In this document: piece by piece, positions 1 to 6,029 of the stretch
Layout of the letters: the number at the start of each line of letters is the position of its first letter
Position numbering within the stretch: the first letter of the stretch is position 1
From: a gamma proteobacterium symbiont of Bathyaustriella thionipta
GTDB lineage: Bacteria > Pseudomonadota > Gammaproteobacteria > Chromatiales > Chromatiaceae
Assembly (NCBI GenBank): GCA_025656895.1
Contig: JAHXHF010000306.1
Location: forward strand, 1 to 10,291
Direction of reading: 5' to 3'
Length of the DNA stretch: 10,291 nt
The notes under the pieces: model-generated
What the model was told of the DNA's origin: nothing
Seen by the model: only the letters and a program-made list of their open reading frames with translations
Databases searched by the model: none
Program-made: the position numbers and the translations under genes

Positions 1-61
1 TGATCCCAAGGCTTGCTTATGTTGCACTACGTACACCTCCAATGCCTCAGCGGTTGTTGAG

Positions 62-76
62 CATGGCTGAGCCATG
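62..76. repeat. short perfect dyad (7-1-7)
   Basis: Positions 62-68 and 70-76 are exact reverse complements around a single central G (CATGGCT / AGCCATG). No T-run follows on either side, so a classical intrinsic terminator is not supported. It could be a protein-binding dyad or the remains of a terminator of a gene lying to the left of the window. The function is unknown. Confidence 0.35.
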
Positions 77-88
77 GGGGTAATCAGG

Positions 89-122
89 TATGATTTTATT
101 GAGCATTGTATGGTTTTATCGA
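89..122. promoter_or_regulatory. tandem 14-bp direct repeat upstream of the EnvZ-like kinase
   Basis: TATGATTTTATTGA at 89-102 recurs as TATGGTTTTATCGA at 109-122, with 12 of 14 bases identical. The start-to-start distance is 20 bp, close to two helical turns, so both copies would face the same side of the DNA. Direct repeats of this kind are typical of winged-helix response regulators such as the OmpR family, and they sit about 100 bp before a kinase of the EnvZ type. A binding-site role is inference. The repeats are also AT-rich enough to contain -10-like elements. Confidence 0.35.
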
Positions 123-223
123 CGGCCTGGTCGCAGTACGAGTTATGTAACTGGCCTATGTGAATGTCTGTCTGCTACGCCTTTTAGATTCGCACTGCCG
201 GCCGTCCCTGCGCAGACTTCAGA

Positions 224-601
224 ATGACGCTCCTGCCACGAAGCATCTTCTGGCGTACCTTTGTGACCTTGTTACTGTCATTTGGTTTGTACGCAATAAT
301 CACCATTGCCATCATATTGTACGCGGGGGTGCGCCCGCTGGAAGAAAAGTCAGCCGATGACCTGGCATCCATGATGCTGACTTCCCTGCAAACCTGGGTA
401 ATGCTGCCGGAAAGTGCGCGCGAGGATTATGCAGATCGCGTATGGGCGAGCAATCATCTTAAAATTACGGCCGAAGTTCCCGGTGTCAGTGAAGATCAGG
501 ATTATCATTTGCGCTATCTGAGCCTGATTGAAGAGGCATTGGAAAAGCGTACCGGGAATGAATTCCATTTTAAGGTAGAGAAACGGGAAGATCGTTACTA
601 G
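224..601 (+). CDS. 5' fragment of the broken sensor kinase (membrane anchor plus periplasmic domain)
   Basis: As the DNA stands, translation from 224 yields 125 residues: a short basic N-terminus, one membrane helix (about 12-33) and an acidic periplasmic stretch ending at the amber codon. It contains no catalytic domain. If made, it would be a membrane-tethered sensor stub that might still fold or dimerise, but it is more likely a non-functional remnant. It is listed because an automatic annotation would call it separately from the kinase part. Confidence 0.4.
   Translation: MTLLPRSIFWRTFVTLLLSFGLYAIITIAIILYAGVRPLEEKSADDLASMMLTSLQTWVMLPESAREDYADRVWASNHLKITAEVPGVSEDQDYHLRYLSLIEEALEKRTGNEFHFKVEKREDRY
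599..601 (+). other. in-frame amber codon (TAG)
   Basis: This TAG is in the same frame as both halves of the kinase gene. The four codons between it and the next Met read Tyr-Trp-Leu-Asp, which fits the membrane-proximal periplasmic strand of EnvZ-type kinases, so coding sequence continues on both sides. CAG, AAG, GAG or TGG could each produce it by one substitution. Confidence 0.85.
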
Positions 602-613
602 TACTGGCTGGAC

Positions 614-1552
614 ATGGTACAAAACGGTCAGTCCGCACGGGTGGGTTTTTGTTCTGATCGTTTGGGCGTTATACCAACGGAACACATTCTGGCTGCTGTC
701 GGCATTGCTTTTCTGCTGATGCTACTTACGACTACTGCATTGGCGATGCGTGCCAAGCGCCCTTTGAAGACCTTGTGTAGTGCCTTTGATACGGTCAGCA
801 AAGGTCAGATACCCGAATTAAAACCATCCAATATCAAGGAACTGGATCAGTTTATTGAGCACTTCAACCATATGTCGCAGCAGGTCTGCAGTATGCTGGA
901 TAATCGCACCACATTATTGGGTGGCATCTCGCATGATCTGCGCACCCCCCTGACACGTATGCGTCTGTCGCTGGAGTTACTGAGCCAGCATTGTGACAAT
1001 AAACTGGTTGGACGTATGATTCATGACGTGGAACAAATGAACGAAATGATCGATGAGTCGGTGCGTCTTACCCGTGCATTGGAGCCGGGCAAGCGCGAAT
1101 CAATGGATCTGGTCGAACTGGTCAAGCAGGTGATCGGTCTGCACGAAGAAGAACACGCGCGTATCCAGCTGACTCATCCGCATAGCTGTGTGCGAGAAAT
1201 TCATGGCGCGGCCTTGAAGCGTATTCTGCTGAACCTGTTACAGAATGCTTTACGTTACAGTGGCCAGCATAAAGTGCATGTTTTTCTGGATTGTGGTTTT
1301 GATAGTAGCTTGATTGAAGTGGCCGACCGGGGTTCAGGCATACCGGCCGATCAACGCGAAGCCATCTTCCGGCCTTTTTACCGCCTGGAACAGTCGCGCA
1401 ACAATGAAACCGGTGGAAGCGGCCTGGGACTGGCTATCGCGGTGCAGTTGGCGGAGGCTAATGGCTGCCATATTGAATATGAAGACCGTGAAGGTGGTGG
1501 CAGTATTTTCCGTATTATCATTACGCACACGAATAATTCACAAAAAAAATAA
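614..1552 (+). CDS. 3' fragment of the broken sensor kinase (TM2, HAMP, HisKA, HATPase)
   Basis: The first Met codon after the amber stop is five codons downstream and in the same frame. Initiation there would give 312 residues holding the second membrane helix and the whole transmitter, with the phospho-acceptor at His107 of this product. It would lack the first helix and the sensor domain. No convincing Shine-Dalgarno sequence precedes 614, so independent translation depends on reinitiation after the stop. If it is made, a constitutive or signal-blind kinase would be expected; this is inference. Confidence 0.45.
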   Translation: MVQNGQSARVGFCSDRLGVIPTEHILAAVGIAFLLMLLTTTALAMRAKRPLKTLCSAFDTVSKGQIPELKPSNIKELDQFIEHFNHMSQQVCSMLDNRTTLLGGISHDLRTPLTRMRLSLELLSQHCDNKLVGRMIHDVEQMNEMIDESVRLTRALEPGKRESMDLVELVKQVIGLHEEEHARIQLTHPHSCVREIHGAALKRILLNLLQNALRYSGQHKVHVFLDCGFDSSLIEVADRGSGIPADQREAIFRPFYRLEQSRNNETGGSGLGLAIAVQLAEANGCHIEYEDREGGGSIFRIIITHTNNSQKK

Positions 1553-1640
1553 GCCGGAATTGTCGGGCATAGAAACAATAAAGCACTTATAGTGTGAAAT
1601 AGCTCATAATTATTGAGTGATAGCGGCGATAGACCGCATG

Positions 1641-1646
1641 AGGAGG
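1641..1646 (+). promoter_or_regulatory. strong Shine-Dalgarno of the peroxiredoxin gene
   Basis: AGGAGG lies 5 bases before the ATG at 1652. It decides the start: an in-frame TTG at 1613 would add 13 residues of poor family fit and has no such site. Confidence 0.75.
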
Positions 1647-1651
1647 ATAAA

Positions 1652-2116
1652 ATGCTGAAAGAAGGAGATAAAGCACCGTTGCTGACCTTGCCTGATGCCG
1701 ATATGAACAGGGTGGATATGGCAGAAATTGTCGGCAAGAGTCTTGTTGTACTGTTTTTTTACCCCAGGGATGACACCCCGGGTTGTACCCTGGAGGCAAC
1801 TGAATTCAGTGACTTGATGGAGCGTTTTGAAGCGGCCGACACACGCCTGTTGGGAGTCAGTCGTGATACCTGTGTCAGTCACGGCGCCTTTCGTGACAAG
1901 TTTGGTCTGACCATGACGCTGCTGGCAGATGTGGAGGCTGAACTGTGCCGTGCCTACGGTGTCTTGCAGACTCGGGAGCGCAACGGTGTCAGCAGGGAAG
2001 TTCTGCTACGCTCAACCTTTATTATCAACAAACAGGGTGTTATTGAATATGCCCTGTACGATGTTTCTCCCGGTGAACATGCCGAGCTTGTCCTGGGTCT
2101 GGTACAGAGACTGTAG
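1652..2116 (+). CDS. bcp: PrxQ/Bcp-type peroxiredoxin (AhpC/TSA family)
   Basis: This is a thiol peroxidase that reduces hydrogen peroxide and organic peroxides in the cytoplasm, probably recycled by thioredoxin. The 154 residues match the family length (E. coli Bcp has 156). The thioredoxin-like core shows the active-site run YPRDDTPGCT, with peroxidatic Cys45 and the preceding Thr42-Pro43. The usual PrxQ resolving cysteine five residues later is a Thr here (Thr50), and the position corresponding to the helix-3 resolving cysteine of Xylella-type PrxQ reads Arg81 in my alignment. Other cysteines are Cys74 (in SRDTC) and Cys99 (in LCRAYGV), so either could resolve Cys45, or the enzyme works in 1-Cys mode. 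The gene lies 99 bp after the broken kinase and 44 bp before the hybrid kinase in the same direction, so co-transcription with the latter is plausible. Confidence 0.92.
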   Translation: MLKEGDKAPLLTLPDADMNRVDMAEIVGKSLVVLFFYPRDDTPGCTLEATEFSDLMERFEAADTRLLGVSRDTCVSHGAFRDKFGLTMTLLADVEAELCRAYGVLQTRERNGVSREVLLRSTFIINKQGVIEYALYDVSPGEHAELVLGLVQRL

Positions 2117-2160
2117 CCCGGGCAATGTCTTGCAGCCGGCAGGAATCCAGCCTCTGAGCC

Positions 2161-4482
2161 ATGCGCCTAAGAACACAGTTTTTTGGTTTTCTGTTGCTGT
2201 TTGGTCTGTTGCCCATGCTGGCGGTGTATCTGGTTATTGTGCCGCTGGTGGTCGATCAGCTTTCCTTGCTGTATCGGGACGCGCATGTGCAGGGTTTGCG
2301 TGCCGACTTTAGAGATCTGGATGAATACATAGCCGGCCGTAAAGAAATTTTGCGTCTGCTGGGCAAGTTTCCCGAACCCGGTTTGTTGCCAACCCGGTTG
2401 AATAACGAAGAATTAAGCAAGGCGCGCGCCGACTATACCGCCTGGATTGCGCGTATGCTGGATAATCAGCATGACATTATCCAGATTATTTTTCTGGATG
2501 AGCAGGGGCTGGAGAAATTCTGGCTGGCACGTCAGAACACCGGCAACAGCTGGTATCCTACCGCCGAACGCCCGCTGAAAGCCGATAATAATTTCTTTGC
2601 AGTGGTTCGTCATATTCCCGATGGCGCGGTTGCGGTCAGTTCTATTGCGGTTGACCCCGATGCGGCGCAGGAAGACCAGAATCATTTTATGAATCTGCGT
2701 CTGATTACGCCGGTGTACAGCAAGACCTCAGCCCGGCATCAGGGTAAGCCCGATGGTGCTGTTATCCTGGTAATTGATGTCGGCGGCCTGGCCAATGTCT
2801 ATAAGAATACCTTGTGGGTATTGAATGATGGGCGTTTGCTGAATCCTCATGCCTCCGATAAAAAACAGGAGTCTGCATTTGAGCGTTTTCCGGGCTTGCA
2901 GGATATTTTTCAACACAGTGAACTGGCGCTGTGGGAAGGCTCGCAACCCATTCTCTGGGTGCCTATGTTTCGTACCGAAGATAATCAACTTCTGTGGGTG
3001 GGGCGGCGGGTGGATCGTTCGCCCATTGCCAAGTTCAGAAAGATTGTTGAATGGCGTGCCATCATGATTGCGGTGGGTGTGTTACTGATCATGGCGCTTC
3101 TCTCCCGCTGGATTGCGCTGCGTGCCGAGCGCCTCATTGATCGCATTAAAAATGGCGTGGGCAAAGTATTGCAAAGTGCCGAGCCGGTGGAGTTCAACTG
3201 GCAGGGGCCGCAGGAAATTCAGGCACTGGGGCAGGATTTGAGTGAATTGTCCGGGAAACACAGCGCCAATTTGCGTTCTTTACGAGCGCATGCCAGTGAA
3301 CTGGAACGCAGTTATCGCTTCAAGTCTGAATTTCTGGCGAATGTCAGCCATGAATTGAAAACACCGTTGAACTCGATTCTGGTACTTTCAAAATTGATGA
3401 GCGACAGTTCGGCTACTGAAGTTTCGCAGGATGTAAAAGAACAGGCCGCTGTGATCAACGCGGCGGGTGAGGATTTATTAAACCTGATCAATAATATTCT
3501 GGAATTATCACGTGCTGAAAGCGGGCATGCCGGTTTACAGGCGGGTGAAATTTATCTGCATGAAACCCTGAGTGATTTGCTGGATTTGATGCGTCCCCAG
3601 TTCGAGGCCAGGGGCTTGACGCTCAGTTTGCGGGTTACGGCTAATGTACCCGGGCAGATACTGAATGATGAAGAAAAGCTGCGCCAGGTCATCAAAAATT
3701 TTCTGGCCAATGCGGTTAAGTTTACTCATGTCGGCGGGGCTGAAATCAGCGTTCATTTTAATCCGCAACTTTATTCTGAAAGCAGTCCGCTGGCTATCTG
3801 CGTGAAAGATACGGGTATCGGTATCAGTGAAGATAAGCAGGATATTGTTTTTCAGGCTTTTCAGCAGGCCGATGGCGCGACCAACAGACGTTATGGTGGA
3901 ACCGGGCTGGGTTTGGCGATCAGTCGTGAACTGGCTCATTTGATGGGCGGACGCATTCAGTTACAAAGTGTTGCGGGTGAAGGTTCGTGTTTTTGCCTGT
4001 TATTACCGCTGGATGCTTCTGCCGGAAATCCGCTGGAATCTGATACCCGGGCAGATCCCGGTCAATTGTCCGACAAGTCGGAAGAGACACTGATGGAGGC
4101 CAATTTTTCCGGCCACCGGATTATGATTATCGATAATGATCTGCGCCGCTTGTTGCAGATTACAACACTGCTTGAATCCTGGGGACTGGAAATCATGGCC
4201 GCCGCCGATATTCAGGAAGCCATGGATACGCTGGATGGCGACAGTAATTTTTCACTTTTGTTATGCAGCATCAGGATGTCAGGGGCGGGTGTCTGTGATA
4301 CGATCAGCCGGGTACGCCAGATAGCCGGTATGCAGCAAGTAACGGTCATTGCCTTGACAGAAGATGATAGCGAGGCTTCACGAATTGCCGCACTGGAATC
4401 AGGGGCTGATGATTTTATTGTCAGCAACGCCAGGCCGCAAGCACTGGCAGAATTGATAGAGCGCCATCTTCCATCTTCTTAG
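2161..4482 (+). CDS. membrane-bound hybrid sensor histidine kinase with a degenerate receiver
   Basis: This 773-residue sensor kinase has a membrane helix at about 8-30, then a large periplasmic region (about 31-300) resembling a double-PAS (Cache-like) sensor, then a second helix at about 301-317. A HAMP-like or coiled-coil linker leads to HisKA with His397 (NVSHELKTP). HATPase_c motifs follow: N box near Asn513/Asn517, G1 at Asp550 (DTGIG), the F region (FQQADG) and G2 from Gly579 (GGTGLGLA). The C-terminal receiver (about 650-773) is degenerate. Its acidic pocket reads Asp658-Asn659-Asp660, the phospho-acceptor position is Ser703 (LLCSIRMS where LxLMDIxMP is usual), and the conserved Lys is replaced around Ser755-Asn756. 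It therefore probably cannot be phosphorylated. The ATG at 2161 places the first helix directly at the N-terminus; AGGAA at 2141 is a rather distant ribosome site. The receiver gene 6 bp downstream is the likely partner. Confidence 0.9.
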   Translation: MRLRTQFFGFLLLFGLLPMLAVYLVIVPLVVDQLSLLYRDAHVQGLRADFRDLDEYIAGRKEILRLLGKFPEPGLLPTRLNNEELSKARADYTAWIARMLDNQHDIIQIIFLDEQGLEKFWLARQNTGNSWYPTAERPLKADNNFFAVVRHIPDGAVAVSSIAVDPDAAQEDQNHFMNLRLITPVYSKTSARHQGKPDGAVILVIDVGGLANVYKNTLWVLNDGRLLNPHASDKKQESAFERFPGLQDIFQHSELALWEGSQPILWVPMFRTEDNQLLWVGRRVDRSPIAKFRKIVEWRAIMIAVGVLLIMALLSRWIALRAERLIDRIKNGVGKVLQSAEPVEFNWQGPQEIQALGQDLSELSGKHSANLRSLRAHASELERSYRFKSEFLANVSHELKTPLNSILVLSKLMSDSSATEVSQDVKEQAAVINAAGEDLLNLINNILELSRAESGHAGLQAGEIYLHETLSDLLDLMRPQFEARGLTLSLRVTANVPGQILNDEEKLRQVIKNFLANAVKFTHVGGAEISVHFNPQLYSESSPLAICVKDTGIGISEDKQDIVFQAFQQADGATNRRYGGTGLGLAISRELAHLMGGRIQLQSVAGEGSCFCLLLPLDASAGNPLESDTRADPGQLSDKSEETLMEANFSGHRIMIIDNDLRRLLQITTLLESWGLEIMAAADIQEAMDTLDGDSNFSLLLCSIRMSGAGVCDTISRVRQIAGMQQVTVIALTEDDSEASRIAALESGADDFIVSNARPQALAELIERHLPSS

Positions 4483-4488
4483 AAAATA

Positions 4489-5328
4489 ATGAAACGATAC
4501 CAGGGTTTTAAAATACTGATAGTCGATGACCAGCAGCGCAACCTGTACGCGCTGCAGTCACTCATTCAGCATCATATGGATGTCACTGTGGTGAGTGCCT
4601 TAAGCGGCCGGCAGGCGGTTGATATCGCCCTGCATGAGCCGGATATTGATCTCATTATTCTGGATGTACAAATGCCTGAAATGGACGGTTTTGAAACCGC
4701 CTCCATGCTTAAAATTCGTAAAAGAACGCAGGACATACCGGTTATTTTTATTACCGCCGCCTTCAAAACAGCCGAGTTTCAGCAAAAGGGCTATGCGGTG
4801 GGCGCGGTCGATTATCTGCTGAAACCGATTGATGATAATTTGTTGCTGAACAAAATCAGTGCTTACTTTCGTCTTATCGAAAAAGAGCGCGAGCTGAATC
4901 AGCAATTGGAAAAAAAGGTACAGGAGCGTACCGAAGAGCTTTTTGCTGCCAACCACTATCTGCAAAGCCTGATCAGTCACATGGGTGAAGGTTTGCTGGT
5001 GTTGCATCCTGACGGACGCATCAAGTCGGCCAATCCGGCGGCCTGCGAAATGCTGGGTTACAGCGAAGAAAAATTACAAACCATGAGTGTCGGCGATGTG
5101 TTTGAAGAAGAAACGCCTGAGCAGGCAGGAGCCTTTATGGGAACCTGGCTGGAAGCCATTCTTCGCTGTGGTGCTTTAAAAGATGTGGAGGCACGCTTTG
5201 TCGCGCAGGATGGCCGGCGCGTACCCATTCAGTTTTCCCGTACCGCGATTGAAAATAAGGACGGTGAGGTAACCGACATCATCTGCCTGGCAAAAAATAT
5301 GACTGGATATAAGCGTGTTCAGGAGTAA
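4489..5328 (+). CDS. response regulator with REC and PAS domains, no output domain
   Basis: The 279-residue protein starts with a canonical receiver (about 7-125): the acidic pair Asp13-Asp14, phospho-acceptor Asp59 in LIILDVQMPEMDG, Thr in FITA and Lys in LLKP. A charged coiled-coil linker (about 126-155) leads to a PAS domain (about 158-275; GEGLLVLHPDGRI, SANPAACEMLGYS). The sequence stops right after the segment that normally links PAS to a kinase or GGDEF domain (KNMTGYKRVQE). There is no DNA-binding, kinase, cyclase or phosphodiesterase part. Only 6 bp separate it from the hybrid kinase, with no clear ribosome site, which suggests translational coupling and a dedicated pair. It may relay phosphate or bind a partner through PAS. 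A truncated ancestral kinase or cyclase is the alternative. No DNA beyond the stop resembles a lost domain. Confidence 0.88.
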   Translation: MKRYQGFKILIVDDQQRNLYALQSLIQHHMDVTVVSALSGRQAVDIALHEPDIDLIILDVQMPEMDGFETASMLKIRKRTQDIPVIFITAAFKTAEFQQKGYAVGAVDYLLKPIDDNLLLNKISAYFRLIEKERELNQQLEKKVQERTEELFAANHYLQSLISHMGEGLLVLHPDGRIKSANPAACEMLGYSEEKLQTMSVGDVFEEETPEQAGAFMGTWLEAILRCGALKDVEARFVAQDGRRVPIQFSRTAIENKDGEVTDIICLAKNMTGYKRVQE

Positions 5329-5334
5329 CATGCG

Positions 5335-5358
5335 GTGTATCATTAGATTTTAATACAC
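5335..5358. promoter_or_regulatory. AT-rich inverted repeat upstream of the ArsR-type repressor gene (putative operator)
   Basis: GTGTAT at 5335-5340 and ATACAC at 5353-5358 are exact reverse complements separated by 12 AT-rich bases. ATTA and TAAT inside the spacer can also pair. The element lies 38 bp before the repressor start. ArsR/SmtB family dimers commonly bind AT-rich dyads in their own promoters, so an autoregulatory operator is a reasonable inference. Confidence 0.45.
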
Positions 5359-5396
5359 GAATAAACGCAGCATGGGTAGCTCGAGGTAATGGTTTC

Positions 5397-5717
5397 ATGA
5401 ATGATCAGAACAAATCCCTGCCGGAAGAAGATACAACACTAACAGCCAACGCACTGAAAGCCATGGCGCATCCGTTGCGCTGGAAGATTTTGTGCACGCT
5501 GGGTGACGATGAAATGTCTGTGGGGGAAATTGTAGAAAAAACCGGCACTTCACAAAGCAATATTTCCCAACACCTGGAGCAGTTGCGCAACAAGAATATT
5601 CTGGTGTCGCGCAAAGAAGCCAATCGTATCTATTACCGCATTCGCAATGGTCAGTTGCTGGAACTGATCGGCACCATGCGCAATGTACTCTGTCCTACCA
5701 ATCTTTCAGATTATTAG
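5397..5717 (+). CDS. ArsR/SmtB-family repressor with a SqrR/BigR-like cysteine pair
   Basis: This 106-residue winged-helix DNA-binding protein probably acts as a dimeric repressor released by an effector. The segment KAMAHPLRWKIL starts the fold. The helix-turn-helix covers about 40-65 (SVGEIVEKTGTSQSNISQHL) and the beta wing about 66-82 (RIYYRI). Cys33 (ILCTL) and Cys99 (VLCPT) are 66 residues apart. That is the spacing of the dithiol persulfide sensors SqrR (Cys41/Cys107) and BigR (Cys42/Cys108), and both fall in equivalent helices at the two ends of the domain. The arsenic motif ELCVCDL and the SmtB-type metal ligands are not seen. The start has GAGG at 5383-5386. The family call is firm; the persulfide or redox role is inference from the cysteines. 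No sqr, rhodanese or transporter target gene is adjacent, though an AT-rich dyad lies upstream. Confidence 0.9.
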   Translation: MNDQNKSLPEEDTTLTANALKAMAHPLRWKILCTLGDDEMSVGEIVEKTGTSQSNISQHLEQLRNKNILVSRKEANRIYYRIRNGQLLELIGTMRNVLCPTNLSDY

Positions 5718-5718
5718 C

Positions 5719-5750
5719 CGCCTGCATCACGGGCGTTCTGTGTTCAGGCG
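5719..5750 (+). terminator. weak hairpin after the repressor gene
   Basis: CGCCTG at 5719-5724 pairs with CAGGCG at 5745-5750, with a 20-base loop, starting one base after the stop codon. No T-run follows, so if it terminates transcription it would not be a classical intrinsic terminator. Confidence 0.3.
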
Positions 5751-5801
5751 CTAACCTTCGAAGGGCTGCGGCTTTCCAAAAACCGCCTTATTGTCTTTGT
5801 T

Positions 5802-5824
5802 CGCGTAAAGGCCGCGTATTTTTT
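5802..5824 (+). terminator. possible small intrinsic terminator
   Basis: CGCG at 5802-5805 can pair with CGCG at 5813-5816 around a 7-base loop. Two bases later comes a run of six T (5819-5824). The stem is short, so this is only a candidate for ending rightward transcripts from the sensory block. Confidence 0.28.
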
Positions 5825-6029
5825 ACTGGCATCGGGAACGTTTGCGTTATGACCCACAAAAGAGAACAATAGCAAAACAATAAGCCCGGTTCGTGCTTAA
5901 GTATGGATCGGCCTGCATGTTTATCGGCAAACGGAGTATCATGCGCATCAAGCACATACAACAAAAGACGGATAGCGGGATGTATGGCGTTTTTCCCGCT
6001 TCAATTGCCCATTCCATGTGGCCATTCTT

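Larger units (their letters stand above)
224..1552 (+). pseudogene. EnvZ-like sensor histidine kinase, interrupted by an in-frame amber codon
   Basis: Read through the stop at 599-601, this is one 442-codon gene, close to the length of E. coli EnvZ (450). An N-terminal membrane helix (about 12-33) and a periplasmic segment are followed by a second membrane helix (about 155-175), a HAMP region and a HisKA motif with phospho-acceptor His237 (SHDLRTPL). The HATPase_c boxes come next: N box around Asn341, G1 at Asp368 (DRGSGIP), an F box (IFRPFY) and G2 at 397-404 (GGSGLGLA). Every catalytic motif is intact. The amber codon replaces residue 126, just before the conserved-looking YWLD that precedes the second helix. 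The reading frame does not shift, so a single base change (for example CAG to TAG) explains it. The ATG at 224 is chosen because an in-frame stop lies at 185-187 and no better start exists; its ribosome site is weak. No response regulator gene is visible in the 223 bases upstream. A sequencing error or nonsense suppression remains possible. Confidence 0.8.
5718..6029. other. 312-bp intergenic region before umuC
   Basis: Apart from the two weak hairpins listed separately, I see no convincing gene. Translation in the rightward frames does not give a UmuD-like protein, and no LexA-type CTGT-N8-ACAG box is apparent. A 30-codon frame (5941-6033) begins with ATG, has GGAG 4 bases before it, and overlaps the umuC start as ATGA. 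It could be a coupled leader peptide or chance. Confidence 0.55.

Noticed and set aside
1..75. Possible C-terminal end of an OmpR-type response regulator left of the kinase
   Set aside because: The three rightward frames were translated and none gives the typical GYxF ending of that family, so no partial gene can be supported.
599..601. Pyrrolysine codon
   Set aside because: Bacterial kinases of this family are not known to use it, and nothing in the window suggests the pyl machinery. A nonsense mutation or sequencing error is simpler.
5718..5849. Extension of the ArsR-type protein by stop readthrough (about 44 codons open in frame)
   Set aside because: The protein already has full family length and the extension has no recognisable sequence; the openness is within chance.
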